NCBI GenBank assembly: GCA_007741555.1
Contig: CP036526.1
Location: 3,410,001 to 3,474,000, forward strand
DNA from: Stieleria marina
GTDB lineage: Bacteria > Planctomycetota > Planctomycetia > Pirellulales > Pirellulaceae
Length of the DNA stretch: 64,000 nt
Reading direction: 5' to 3'
Each line of letters begins with the position of its first letter. Positions within the stretch are counted from its first letter, which is position 1. Below are positions 46,148-55,177 of this stretch, one piece after another. The notes under the pieces are model-generated. The model did no database searches and was not told the origin of the DNA. It was given only the letters and a program-made list of their open reading frames with translations. The translations under genes and the position numbers were made by a program.

Positions 46148-47402
46148 TACTGCGACAAAGCTGACCGCCGAAGTTGTTTCGATTGGTGACGAAATGACCA
46201 GCGGGGCTCGCCTGGATACCAATGCTCAGTGGCTGAGCCGGCGATTGGGTGATTTGGGTGTGGAAGTGATTTTTCATTCCACGGTTGGCGATACGCTGGC
46301 CCACAACATTGACGTTTTTCGTACCGCAGCGTCGCGAGCCGATGTGGTGGTGGCGACTGGCGGTCTCGGACCCACTCGCGACGATTTGACTCGCGAAGCG
46401 CTCGCGGCAGCCGTGGATCAGCCTCTGGAGCTGAGAGAATCGGCACTGCAGCACATCCAGTCGATGTTTGCAAAACGCGATCGCGAGATGCCCCAGCGCA
46501 ATCAGTTGCAGGCGATGTTCCCCGCCGGTAGCCAAGAGATATTTAATCCTCAAGGCACTGCCCCAGGCGTCGATGTTGCGTTTTCGCGGCCGGGAAATTT
46601 CGACAGTCGCGTCTTTGCTTTGCCTGGCGTGCCGGCCGAAATGAAACGAATGTTTGACGAAACCGTTGCGCCGCGAATTTTGCAAATGGCTGGATCGTCC
46701 GAAACGATTACCCACGCTGTGATGAAGTTCTTTGGTACCGGTGAAAGTGACATGGAGCAGCGGTTGGGCGATATGATCTCGCGTGATCGCCAACCGCGGG
46801 TAGGGATCACCGTCAGCACGGCTACGATCTCGCTGCGGGTCAGTGCGACGGCTGCAAATCGAACTGCTGGGGACGAAATGATCGCGGCGACGCGAACGGA
46901 AATTCTGCAGCGAGTCGGCGACCTTCATTTCGGTGATGGCGAACATTTCGAGCAGTATCATGCCGTCGACCGCATCTTGCGTGATCGAAACGAGAGTCTG
47001 GTCATCGTTGAGCTGGGGAACGCGGCACCGCTGGGAGATTGGTTTGCGTCGCTGGGACGGACGTCGGCGTACCGAGGCGGGGTGTCTTTGGCCGATCAAG
47101 CGGATTTGGTGGAAATGGCCGAAGGAGTCGATTTGGACGCATCGGTGCGGATGTTGCGTAATCGTTTTAAGGCCGACTGGTTGCTGCTAGTGTCGGGGTA
47201 TCCCGAACTGGATCATGCCGGTGACACTCCATTGCCGGCAGCCGAGGTTGTTTTTACGGTCGTCACACCGAATGATCAGGCGTTGAATCACACGATTTCG
47301 ATGGGAGGTCATCCTTCGATTTTGCAACAGCGGATCGGCAAATCGGCGCTGCATTGGCTACGTACACTGCTGGCAGAGAAGAATTCTAACGACAATAATT
47401 AG
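46119..47402 (+). CDS. CinA-family protein with degenerate C-terminal amidase domain
   Basis: 427 residues from ATG 46119 (ATG 46107 is an alternative). The N-terminal MoaB/MogA-like domain (about 13-185) is canonical: EVVSIGDEMTSGARLDTNAQWLSRRL, ATGGLGPTRDDLTREAL and the PGVPAEMKRMF loop, which corresponds to the ADP-ribose pyrophosphatase part. A middle KH-like region follows (FGTGESDMEQRL). In the C-terminal part the nicotinamide-nucleotide amidase signature (ESCTGG) is replaced by ELGNAAPLGDW, so the catalytic serine is missing, although the fold still seems present. It overlaps the DUF6702 gene by 29 bases and is probably in the same operon. Confidence 0.85.
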   Translation: MTNKKTANSDTATKLTAEVVSIGDEMTSGARLDTNAQWLSRRLGDLGVEVIFHSTVGDTLAHNIDVFRTAASRADVVVATGGLGPTRDDLTREALAAAVDQPLELRESALQHIQSMFAKRDREMPQRNQLQAMFPAGSQEIFNPQGTAPGVDVAFSRPGNFDSRVFALPGVPAEMKRMFDETVAPRILQMAGSSETITHAVMKFFGTGESDMEQRLGDMISRDRQPRVGITVSTATISLRVSATAANRTAGDEMIAATRTEILQRVGDLHFGDGEHFEQYHAVDRILRDRNESLVIVELGNAAPLGDWFASLGRTSAYRGGVSLADQADLVEMAEGVDLDASVRMLRNRFKADWLLLVSGYPELDHAGDTPLPAAEVVFTVVTPNDQALNHTISMGGHPSILQQRIGKSALHWLRTLLAEKNSNDNN

Positions 47403-47455
47403 CTGAGTTCTGCTTTCTAGGTTTGGCCTCAGTTCCCCTTTTTTTGACCGGAGAC

Positions 47456-48001
47456 ATGGCGATGATTCGAACAGCTTTGTGCCTTCTTGCGTTGGCGATT
47501 AGTTTTTCAACGCGTACGTTGTCCGCTCAAGAGGATAAGCGGAGTGCAGGTGATTCCGAAACACGGCAGCCCGGCGAACAGGCTGGTGAGCAAGCCGTTT
47601 CGGGAGTGGCAGCTGATGCGGAAGCGAAAGAGACCAAGTTGGCGAACTATCTTTCGGGTGCCAAATTTGTGGGCAAGTTTACGATCGACGGACGCGAAGA
47701 CAAAACGCCGAAAACGGAAACTTACACGATCAGTAAGTGTCAGAAATTGCCCGAGGCGGATATGTACCGATTGACAGCCCGCATTAAATACGGCGACGTC
47801 GACCAAGAAGTGCCCCTGGACCTGAAAATTCTTTGGTCTGGACGCACTCCGGTCATCACAATGGATCAATTTTGGATCCCTGGGATGGGGACGTTTGGGG
47901 CGAGAGTCCTGATTCATTCGAATCGCTATGCCGGGACTTGGCAGCACGATGCGGTTGGCGGTCACATGTTTGGCAAGATAGTAACCGGCGAATCGAAGTA
48001 A
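47456..48001 (+). CDS. Small secreted protein of unknown function
   Basis: 181 residues from ATG 47456 with GGAG three bases upstream; ATG 47462 (MIRTALCLLALAISFSTRTLSA) gives the same signal peptide. After a Gln/Gly/Glu-rich stretch comes a compact beta-rich domain (SGAKFVGKFTIDGREDKTPKTETYTI, then GHMFGKI at the end). Proteins of this type are common next to other secreted proteins in planctomycetes, but I cannot assign a domain. It is convergent with the GT2 gene. Confidence 0.75.
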   Translation: MAMIRTALCLLALAISFSTRTLSAQEDKRSAGDSETRQPGEQAGEQAVSGVAADAEAKETKLANYLSGAKFVGKFTIDGREDKTPKTETYTISKCQKLPEADMYRLTARIKYGDVDQEVPLDLKILWSGRTPVITMDQFWIPGMGTFGARVLIHSNRYAGTWQHDAVGGHMFGKIVTGESK

Positions 48002-48006
48002 TTTTC

Positions 48007-48975
48007 TTAGCGACGAAAGAGACCGTACTTTGCGATGCACCAGATCGCACTGACGCCGTCACGCCATCCGATCTTCTTTCCTTCGTCGTACCAACGATGC
48101 TGGTAGCGAATCGGACGCTCGGTAAACCGCAATCCACTTCGTACCCAACGCGCCGTCAGTTCGATTTCGATACCAAATCGGTCTTCGTCCAGCGCTGGCA
48201 GGATGGCTTTCCAGTGCTCGGTTCGCGCCATCTTGTAGCACGTTTCTACGTCGCTCAAACGAATGCCGATCGCAAGGCTGGCAAGCGTCGACAAGAAACC
48301 GTTGACTGCTTGGTGCCACCAGGGTGAAAGCTGACGGTCACAGTGCCCGTAGCGAGTGCCGTAAGCCACGTCGGCTTCCTGTGCCAAGATCGGTTGCAAC
48401 AAGTGGCGAAAGTCGCTGGGGTCGTACTCGCGATCTGCGTCTTGAATCACGATCACATCGCCCGTTGCCGATGCGATGGCCGTACGAATCGCAGCGCCTT
48501 TGCCGCGATTGATTTCGTGTTTAAGAACGACGATCTGGAGCTTGCGGTCGTCCGCAATTTGTTTCGCTAACAGTGGTGATGCGTTGACAGATTGCGAACC
48601 GGTTTCTCGAGTGTGTGTATCGGCGATGTTTGGAGTGTGTCGATACGATTCTGCAATCGCATCCATGGCATCGCCTGTTCCATCGACGCTGCCATCGTCG
48701 ACCAGAATGATTTGCATCGGCATGCCCGTGTCGACCAGACGTTCGACAACGCTTTGCAGCGTTCCACTTTCGTTGAATACGGGAACGATCACTGACAAAG
48801 TGAACCCATCTGGTAATTCGTAGATGCCCAGTTGGCGGCACACAGGGGCACCCAGCAGGCTCCGCATTTGGTTGACGTACTCAGGCGTCCAAAGTCGCGA
48901 CGAGTCGCGTGTAGCGGCGTCTGGAAACTCACTGGCATCGGTTGTCGTCGACGATCGATTGGAAGCGAAATTCAT
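48007..48975 (-). CDS. GT2 glycosyltransferase, dolichyl-phosphate-mannose-synthase-like
   Basis: 322 residues. The GT-A domain begins at FTLSVIVPVFNESGTLQSVV, with IILVDDGSVDGT, KGAAIRTAI and VIQDADREYDPSDF giving the nucleotide- and metal-binding acids, and ends with CYKMARTEHW and WHDEGKK-like motifs (YDEGKKIGWRDG). This is the DPM1/GtrB-like group that transfers a sugar to a polyprenyl phosphate. No membrane helices follow, so it resembles DPM1 rather than GtrB. About 60 polar residues precede the domain. It stands alone, so the sugar and pathway are open. Confidence 0.87.
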   Translation of the reverse strand: MNFASNRSSTTTDASEFPDAATRDSSRLWTPEYVNQMRSLLGAPVCRQLGIYELPDGFTLSVIVPVFNESGTLQSVVERLVDTGMPMQIILVDDGSVDGTGDAMDAIAESYRHTPNIADTHTRETGSQSVNASPLLAKQIADDRKLQIVVLKHEINRGKGAAIRTAIASATGDVIVIQDADREYDPSDFRHLLQPILAQEADVAYGTRYGHCDRQLSPWWHQAVNGFLSTLASLAIGIRLSDVETCYKMARTEHWKAILPALDEDRFGIEIELTARWVRSGLRFTERPIRYQHRWYDEGKKIGWRDGVSAIWCIAKYGLFRR

Positions 48976-49555
48976 TGAAAACCGTTGTCCAATCGTTGAT
49001 GCAAAATGAAAGAAGAGAAGCTGTGGGAATTGCGAATCAAACGCACTGTTGGTGATGAAATGTCACATTGTGCTGCTCATGTCTGGGGGCGGCCCACGTT
49101 GCGCGTTGCCAAGCTGATGTGTCGGCGATGCGAGGCGGCTAGCAGTTGATTGTAGCAAACGTTGCAGAGGCTTTTGGCGATGGTTGCGTTGCTCGTTCGA
49201 CAGCGAGTTGGTTTGTCACGAGCGTCTAAACTTTGACGCGTAAAAGCACCTTCGAACACGCACGTCAAGTGAATTCCAACGAGAAAAAAACGATTGGCGT
49301 ACGACAAGTTGCGTTCGTCAATTGATGGTTCGGAAAATGAGATTCAAAAAAGTTTTTGAAGACACTTCATTCGCGTTTTTAAACCTTTGAGAACAAAAGA
49401 AAAAGTAAATTGAAAAGTCGCTCTGGTTTGTTGTTGACACAACGGGTTCAGATCGCCAAAGTTTGCACCATACCAATCAAGACACGTCCGCGACCCAACG
49501 CCGTTTACGACGACTCGCTGTGACCTGTTGATCTATTTTATTGGAGTTTGTTCAA

Positions 49556-49699
49556 ATGCGATTTCCCAGTGACACAAGCACGCTTGTTTCCCTCGGCTCG
49601 CCCCCAGCGAATCATCTTGACGACTCGATCAAGAGTTCACTCGCAACTAGTTTGAACAACCTCGCTCGACCAGATCTTCGAGACCCCCTGCGGTCCTAG
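49556..49699 (+). CDS. Possible 47-residue small protein
   Basis: ATG 49556 with GGAG nine bases upstream, a better ribosome site than most genes in this window, and an AT-rich stretch with TTGACA ahead of it. The product (MRFPSDTSTLVSLG... ending RDPLRS) is polar, with no membrane segment or known motif. A GC-rich hairpin lies eight bases after the stop. Coding is only a guess based on the ribosome site and the isolated position between genes on the other strand. Confidence 0.35.
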   Translation: MRFPSDTSTLVSLGSPPANHLDDSIKSSLATSLNNLARPDLRDPLRS

Positions 49700-49998
49700 A
49701 TTGTTTGCCCGCCTTGCTGGCGGGCCGTTCCCCCGACCACGAGATTGCCGAATGATTCGGTTGCTCTAGGTTTGCTGCATAGGATGCAGTGCAACGTTTT
49801 CGGGAGTTGGTAACAGTCGGACGCCAGCCAGTGGTTCTCCTCGGAGTCCACGTACACGGATGTCACTCCCTATTTTTGCTGCTTCATCAGAGGGCAAGAG
49901 AGTTTACTCACAGGAAGCTCTCCTTCTTTCCCAGTGACAGGAATGAATTGCGTAAACGAAGGATCGTTGCAATCCAAATCTGAATGTAGTGAAACAAT

Positions 49999-50031
49999 TG
50001 AGCCAGTTGGACATGATGTCCAACTGGCTCA
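49999..50031. terminator. Strong, probably bidirectional intrinsic terminator
   Basis: A perfect 15-bp stem (TGAGCCAGTTGGACA with its complement) around a three-base TGA loop. Rightward it is followed by TTTTGTTG; leftward by ATTGTTTC. It lies 60 bases past the stop of the leftward esterase/SMP-30 gene, so it should end that transcript, and it can also end any rightward transcript from the 49.3-50.0 kb region. Confidence 0.8.
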
Positions 50032-50090
50032 TTTTGTTGAATCAGCGTGAAGAATCAATCGCTTGTCCGTGTTGGCCAGGCAGCCGAAAA

Positions 50091-51842
50091 TTACAGTCGG
50101 GGCTTGGCTGGTTTGACCGGCGGTTGCCAAGGCGCGATACCTTTGATGTTGGTTTTGCGTCGGTAGACACTGGTTCCACTGGTCGCGTAAAGCGTTTTCA
50201 TATCGTCACCGGCAAAGACCAGGTTTGACAAACGTCCGGTTCGCTTCGGCCGTTCTAAAATGACGTGCGTTCGGCCTGGTTGATCAAAAATCTGCACGCC
50301 CAGTTTGGTAGCCACCAGTAATTCACCATTGGCGGCCATCGTGCACCCATCGCCGCCCGTGTTCATTTCGTCCTGGGGCGCGTGAACATAGAAATAAGGT
50401 TGCCCGTGACTTAGCCCGCCGTCATCACCAATTCGGTAGGACCACACGTAGCGACCCATCGCATCCACCACTTGTAGGAATCGGCGGTCGGGCGTCACGA
50501 TCAGTCCGTTGGGTTTCTCCGGACCGGTGCCAACTTTTCGTGGTTCTGATTCACCGTGCGGCAGAAACCAAATGGCTTTTTCGTCGGGGCCTGTGAAATA
50601 AATCCCGTTTGCGACCACGACCAAATCGTTGCACGACATGCCGGTTGCCAAGTCGGTTCGTTTTCCGTCGGATGCAACTCGAGTGACTGTTTTGGCTTTG
50701 TTGCGTGCACAGTACAGGTTCCCGTCACCATCAAACATCAACGCGCTAACGCCCGGCATGTCGTCGATGAAAACGGTGGCGCCCTTGCCGTCCGGATTCA
50801 CTTTCCAAATCTCGCCGCGCGGACCATCGACAAAGTAGACGTCACCCTGCGGAGAAACGGCCGGGCCTTCGGTGTACTTGTGGCCGTCGCTGACCAATTC
50901 CCAGCTGGCGTCGATCCGCATCCGATTCTTTAGCTCGGGGTGTTCGGCGGTGTCATTGGCGATCGGTTGGTCGAAATCTTTCCAAAGCCAACGCATGGCG
51001 TCGGGCATGATAGCGGCACCATGTTTGCCATTGTGTCCTCCGTCGCCCCATTGGTTTTGGACTTCGTAGCCGGCCCACTGAAGTGCTGAGAGCATGGTTT
51101 GATTCGCATTCCACCAGCTTCCGCCGTAGATGTTCAGATCGTTGCGGCCGTCTTGCAGGAATACACGCAGCGGTTTTGGTTCGGACTTTCGCACCAAGGT
51201 TGGATACTCGTTGCCGCCGCGCAGACCAACGAATGTTCCGACGGTGCTGAATACGCGTCGAAATTGGTCGGGCCGGTGCCAAGCGACACCAAATGCTGCG
51301 ATCGCGCCGCTACTGCTGCCACCAATGCCGCGTAGGTTGGGATCGTCCGTGATGTTATAGGTTTTTCGCAAAAGCGGAATCATTTCGTCAACGATGAAAC
51401 TGGCGTAACGATCGCTGACGGTGTCGTATTCAAAACTGCGATTGAATCGATCTTGTGCGCCGTCGCCGCCCGGGACGACACCGGGATTGATGCACAACGC
51501 AATCGTAACGGGCATCTTTTCTTGGTGAATCAAGTTGTCAAACACGGTCGGTAGACGCCACGCACCGTTTTCCTTGACGTACTTTGCACCATCTTGGAGC
51601 ACCATTAGGGCCGCGGGCTGATCGGCGCGATATTGCGCAGGAACGTAGACGAAATAGTCTCTCTCGGTTCCGGGGAAAATTTTGCTTTCGGTTAGACGAT
51701 GCGAAATCACTTTGCCGCGTGGAACGTCATCGACACGTTGAGTATCGACATGGGCGGGGTAGCTTTCTTGCGAATAAGCGACCGTGTGCGACAGGGCGAC
51801 CATCAAGCAGATGGTAATTGGCAAGAATTTGGGCCTAGGCAT
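50091..51842 (-). CDS. Secreted esterase / SMP-30 beta-propeller fusion
   Basis: 583 residues from ATG 51842 (MPRPKFLPITICLMVALSHTVAYS, a signal peptide); the longer frame to 52031 would overlap the rhomboid gene start and is polar. The N-terminal half is an esterase-D/enterochelin-esterase fold: YVPAQYRADQPAALMVLQDG, nucleophile in GIGGSSSGAIAAF, acid in LQDGRNDLN, His in GDGGHNGKHG. The C-terminal half is an SMP-30/gluconolactonase six-bladed propeller: YTEGPAVSPQGDVYFVD, NGLIVTPD and GDGCTMAANGELLV. In planctomycetes both parts also occur singly as sugar-ester or lactone hydrolases. The fusion suggests sequential hydrolysis of a sugar ester and a lactone (inference). Confidence 0.87.
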   Translation of the reverse strand: MPRPKFLPITICLMVALSHTVAYSQESYPAHVDTQRVDDVPRGKVISHRLTESKIFPGTERDYFVYVPAQYRADQPAALMVLQDGAKYVKENGAWRLPTVFDNLIHQEKMPVTIALCINPGVVPGGDGAQDRFNRSFEYDTVSDRYASFIVDEMIPLLRKTYNITDDPNLRGIGGSSSGAIAAFGVAWHRPDQFRRVFSTVGTFVGLRGGNEYPTLVRKSEPKPLRVFLQDGRNDLNIYGGSWWNANQTMLSALQWAGYEVQNQWGDGGHNGKHGAAIMPDAMRWLWKDFDQPIANDTAEHPELKNRMRIDASWELVSDGHKYTEGPAVSPQGDVYFVDGPRGEIWKVNPDGKGATVFIDDMPGVSALMFDGDGNLYCARNKAKTVTRVASDGKRTDLATGMSCNDLVVVANGIYFTGPDEKAIWFLPHGESEPRKVGTGPEKPNGLIVTPDRRFLQVVDAMGRYVWSYRIGDDGGLSHGQPYFYVHAPQDEMNTGGDGCTMAANGELLVATKLGVQIFDQPGRTHVILERPKRTGRLSNLVFAGDDMKTLYATSGTSVYRRKTNIKGIAPWQPPVKPAKPRL

Positions 51843-51996
51843 TGGGTACTGGTGGGATGGAGGCAGGAGGATGTCGCTTGATGAAATGCGACAGGGGATA
51901 GGATACGAGTCGACGTCTGGTAACATCTGCGTCTGGTTAAATTTGTCCAGCCAGTCATTTTCGAGACGCGTCCAGTGATACTTTAATCGATCTGCT

Positions 51997-52758
51997 ATGA
52001 TCCCGCTTCGCGACAGCATCCCCAGCCACACGACGCCGTTTGTAAATTACGCGGTTATCGCGATCTGTGCGCTGGCGTTTTTGGCGCAGCTTACTTCGGC
52101 TGATCAGGGAAGTACGATCGTCGAACAATACGGAATGGTGCCGATGCGATTGGGCGATGCAACTGCGACGCCATTGATCGAGCAAAACGTTCCGGTGCAG
52201 ACAGCGTCTGGGATACGGGTCCAGACTGTCACGCACGAGCTGGCACCGGCGGCGATCGCGCCGTGGATGACTTTGATCACCTGCATGTTCTTGCACGGAG
52301 GCTGGATGCACTTTCTAGGAAATATGTGGTTCCTTTACGTCTTTGGCGACAATGTCGAAGATCGACTGGGGCACATTGGATATGTGTTGCTGTATGTCGG
52401 CACGGGCGTTGCCGCATCGATGGCCCACTATTTTTCATCGCCCGAAAGCCCGGTACCGACGATCGGTGCCAGTGGCGCGATAGCCGGTGTGATGGGGGCG
52501 TACGCGTGGTTGTATCCGCATGCAAAAGTCCAAGCGATTTTGCCGATCCCGATTTTGTTGACGACGTTTGTATTGCCTGCCCCCGCGTTTCTTGGCATTT
52601 GGTTTGCCATGCAGATGTACAACGGCGTAGCGAGTGGCGCTTCGACGGGAGTTGCTTGGTGGGCACACATCGGCGGATTTGTAGCCGGCGCCGCGATCGC
52701 GTTGGTGATCGGACGATCGCCGCTAGGCCACAAAGCCGTCGTGGAACGCCGCTTCTGA
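51997..52758 (+). CDS. Rhomboid-family intramembrane serine protease
   Basis: 253 residues with about six membrane helices. Rhomboid motifs are complete: HGGWMHFLGNMWFLYVFGDNVED in loop 1 and helix 2, the catalytic serine in GASGAIAGVMGAY (GxSG), and the partner His in AWWAHIGGFVAGAA. It cleaves single-pass membrane proteins inside the bilayer. The N-terminus MIPLRDSIPSHTTPFVNYAVI is the conserved start of this subfamily. It is divergent from the esterase/SMP-30 gene and convergent with the DUF4105 gene. Confidence 0.95.
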   Translation: MIPLRDSIPSHTTPFVNYAVIAICALAFLAQLTSADQGSTIVEQYGMVPMRLGDATATPLIEQNVPVQTASGIRVQTVTHELAPAAIAPWMTLITCMFLHGGWMHFLGNMWFLYVFGDNVEDRLGHIGYVLLYVGTGVAASMAHYFSSPESPVPTIGASGAIAGVMGAYAWLYPHAKVQAILPIPILLTTFVLPAPAFLGIWFAMQMYNGVASGASTGVAWWAHIGGFVAGAAIALVIGRSPLGHKAVVERRF

Positions 52759-52873
52759 TGACGCGAGCGACGGGCGTAAGCCATCTATTTGCGATCCTTG
52801 CTGGTTGGACCTTTCTTCACCGCTCTTGTATCTAATTGCAGTGCGATTGCATTGACGGCGGCAAGGAAAGAAA

Positions 52874-53920
52874 CTACCAGTCGCGATTACGAATGCGCAT
52901 CGAAAAATCAGGTACCAATCCTGCTTCCCGTGCGCGGGCGTCGATTCGAGATTCTGTTTGCAGATCGGCCCAGGATTGGTCTTCTTTTCCGACCAATCCT
53001 TGAGAGTACGCGAATCGCCCGGAGAAACCTGGGAGCACAATTCGTGGGTCCAGCCAATTGATCGGGGCAGGTGTCAATTCATAAGTGTGCGAAACGATCT
53101 CGTTGGTGCAGTTCCTCAGCAGCGTGTGATAAAACTCGGGCCGGCGATTGAGTTGGTTAATCTGTTTGGCGATATCTGAAAACAACAGTTGAACTTCGCC
53201 GGGCGTTGCGTTGACGCGATACATCCAAACTCGATCATCCGGCCGCATCACGGTGCGAGATCCAATCAAATCTCGCTCGTCGCCGAGAATATAGATGACT
53301 TCAAAGTTTCGATACAAACCGCGGATGGGCGAATACGTTTCGCCCCGCTCGCGGCGAATTTCGACCGAGACACCAAGGAACTGGGGGCCGACTTCTGAAG
53401 CTCGCTCGAAGCTAAGAAACGTATGGGCGAGTCCTTCGAGTGCCGAAAACTTCTGGACAACGAACCAAACGTCTGTCAGTTCACTGAGCCGAAACGATTC
53501 GTCGCGATAGTGCACGTCAAAGTCGGCTTCGGATCGATACGTATTGTTGCGGACATTGCGGACACTGACGTGATCGTCATCGATTTCGACCAACGGAGTG
53601 CGGGTTTGTTCGATCGCCCAATTTCGATCGTTGCTAGGTTGCTGAGCCAGCGTGATCAAGTAGACCAATAGGACGGATCCGGCGATGCAGGCCAACCAAC
53701 GAGATCTATCTTGGAGATGACGCAGCAGCCAGATCGCACCGACGAAGTAACCCACCGCCAGTAGTAGGCCCACTGGAGCCGGCACGAATTGCAAGTGGTA
53801 CAGAGCGCCGACGGACCACACAAAGTACGTCAGCACAGAAGTCCAAGCGAAAAGTACCAACGCGCGGTAGGCAAGTTTTCCGGTTCGTGATTTTGCAGAC
53901 AACAACGACAATGGAAACAA
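52874..53920 (-). CDS. DUF4105 membrane protein
   Basis: 348 residues starting at TTG 53920 (no early ATG). Three N-terminal membrane helices (about 18-110) are followed by a periplasmic DUF4105 domain with DVWFVVQKFSALEGLAHTFLSFE, the middle FYHTLLRNCTNEIVSHTYEL and the closing region SQGLV. The Cys and His in LLRNCTNE and GLAHTFLSF resemble a cysteine peptidase arrangement seen in DUF4105, though activity has not been shown to my knowledge. It lies 23 bases after the aminotransferase gene on the same strand, so the two are probably co-transcribed. Confidence 0.85.
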   Translation of the reverse strand: MFPLSLLSAKSRTGKLAYRALVLFAWTSVLTYFVWSVGALYHLQFVPAPVGLLLAVGYFVGAIWLLRHLQDRSRWLACIAGSVLLVYLITLAQQPSNDRNWAIEQTRTPLVEIDDDHVSVRNVRNNTYRSEADFDVHYRDESFRLSELTDVWFVVQKFSALEGLAHTFLSFERASEVGPQFLGVSVEIRRERGETYSPIRGLYRNFEVIYILGDERDLIGSRTVMRPDDRVWMYRVNATPGEVQLLFSDIAKQINQLNRRPEFYHTLLRNCTNEIVSHTYELTPAPINWLDPRIVLPGFSGRFAYSQGLVGKEDQSWADLQTESRIDARAREAGLVPDFSMRIRNRDW

Positions 53921-53943
53921 GGGATTGCTGGGGAAGGTTACGG

Positions 53944-55050
53944 TTAGGATTTGGCCAACTGCTTGAGGACTTCGATGCCTTTGTGCAGCGTTTCGTTGGG
54001 GGCGGCAAAGCTGATTCGGAAGTGGCTGTCTTTGTCGCTAAAGATCTTTCCCGGGATGATGAGCAGTCCCTTTTCGATGGCTTGTTCCACGAAACGTTCA
54101 CCGCTGTCGATGGGAGCTTTCGCAAACAGGTAGAAAGCGCCGCCGGGACGAGTGAATTCATAGTAGTCGGCCAACTCGCCTGCGATCAGATCTCGTTTTT
54201 GGCGGTAGTCATCGATATGCCCTGACAGATTGACTTCCATCGCCCTCAGTGCGCCCCACTGCGCCGGCTGTGGCGAACAGACAAAGGAGTACTGTTGGAT
54301 TTTAAGCATCGTTGCGATGATTTCGCTTGGTCCGTGAACATAGCCGACTCGCCAGCCAGTCATCGCGTGGCTTTTGCTAAACCCATCGATGACGATCGTT
54401 TGGTCGTTGTGTTTGGCGGGCGACGCGTAGGGACCGTCGTAGCAAAACTGACTGTAAATTTCGTCCGACAGCAGCGCGATGTTGTGCTTGGCGGCAATTT
54501 TGGCAACCGCTTCGAGTTGTTCTTCGGTCGCCGTCACGCCCGTCGGATTCCCCGGACTGTTGACCAGAATCATTTTGGTCCGTGGTGTAATCGCGGTTTC
54601 GATTTTATCGGGATCCAATTGAAAATCGGGGTACGAATCAATCGGCACTGGAACGCCGCCGCACATTTTTAAGAGCGCGGGGTACATCACAAAATACGGA
54701 TCCAGATAGATGACTTCATCGCCTGGATTGACCATCGCCATCATGGCCAACATCAGTCCGCCACTGGTGCCGCTGCTGACAAACACATCGCGGTCTTCAT
54801 GTGGATACTTCGCTGCGATTTCGGCTTTGAGCGCGGCCCGCAGCGGCGCGATGCCCTGTGTCGGCGAATACGCGTTCTTGCCAGACCGAATCGCTTCGAT
54901 GGCAGCATCCTGGACTTCGGTGGGGACATCAAAATCAGGCTGTCCGATTGATAAATTGATCGGGTCCTTCAGTTTGGCGGCCAAATCAAAAACGCGGCGA
55001 ATTCCGCTGGCGTCAAAAGTCGTTGTGCGGTCAGCGATCCAAGGGTGCAT
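53944..55050 (-). CDS. Class I PLP-dependent aminotransferase (AspC-like)
   Basis: 368 residues from ATG 55050 (a TTG codon precedes it). Fold type I signatures are present: SIGQPDFDVP, YSPTQGIAPLRAAL, the cofactor Asn and Tyr in NSPGNPTGV and LLSDEIYSQF, and the PLP lysine in DGFSKSHAMTGWRVGYV. The C-terminal arginine for the substrate carboxylate is in DSHFRISFA. This is the aspartate/prephenate/alanine aminotransferase group with broad substrate range. It heads a two-gene leftward operon with the DUF4105 protein. Confidence 0.92.
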   Translation of the reverse strand: MHPWIADRTTTFDASGIRRVFDLAAKLKDPINLSIGQPDFDVPTEVQDAAIEAIRSGKNAYSPTQGIAPLRAALKAEIAAKYPHEDRDVFVSSGTSGGLMLAMMAMVNPGDEVIYLDPYFVMYPALLKMCGGVPVPIDSYPDFQLDPDKIETAITPRTKMILVNSPGNPTGVTATEEQLEAVAKIAAKHNIALLSDEIYSQFCYDGPYASPAKHNDQTIVIDGFSKSHAMTGWRVGYVHGPSEIIATMLKIQQYSFVCSPQPAQWGALRAMEVNLSGHIDDYRQKRDLIAGELADYYEFTRPGGAFYLFAKAPIDSGERFVEQAIEKGLLIIPGKIFSDKDSHFRISFAAPNETLHKGIEVLKQLAKS

Positions 55051-55177
55051 CAAATATGATCTCTTGTAGTGGCAAAAATGATCCGATGGTCGGTAGAGTG
55101 TAGCATTGCATCGGGCATGCTACATTCCGCCCTCCCAACCGGATCTATCTCATTTCCTTCCAGACATTCTGACGGCC

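Larger units (their letters stand above)
48976..50090. other. 1.1-kb intergenic region with AT-rich island, short ORF and hairpins
   Basis: This is the longest stretch without a recognised gene. From about 49310 to 49440 it is distinctly AT-rich (runs such as AAAAAAGTTTTTG and AAAGAAAAAG), with TTGACA at 49433-49438. A 47-codon ORF follows at 49556. After it come the hairpins GCCCGCC-TTGCT-GGCGGGC (49707-49725), CCGAAT-G-ATTCGG and TTGCTGCAT-AGG-ATGCAGTGCAA (near 49747-49795), then a strong terminator at 49999-50031. TTTCCCAGTGACA occurs twice, at the start of the short ORF and about 365 bases later. A rightward transcript of some 500 bases is plausible, either a structured RNA or a small mRNA. 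Confidence 0.5.

Noticed and set aside
49789-49983. A 64-codon rightward frame in the 49-50 kb region
   Set aside because: Non-ATG start, no ribosome site at the right distance, and no recognisable composition; the hairpins there fit RNA better.
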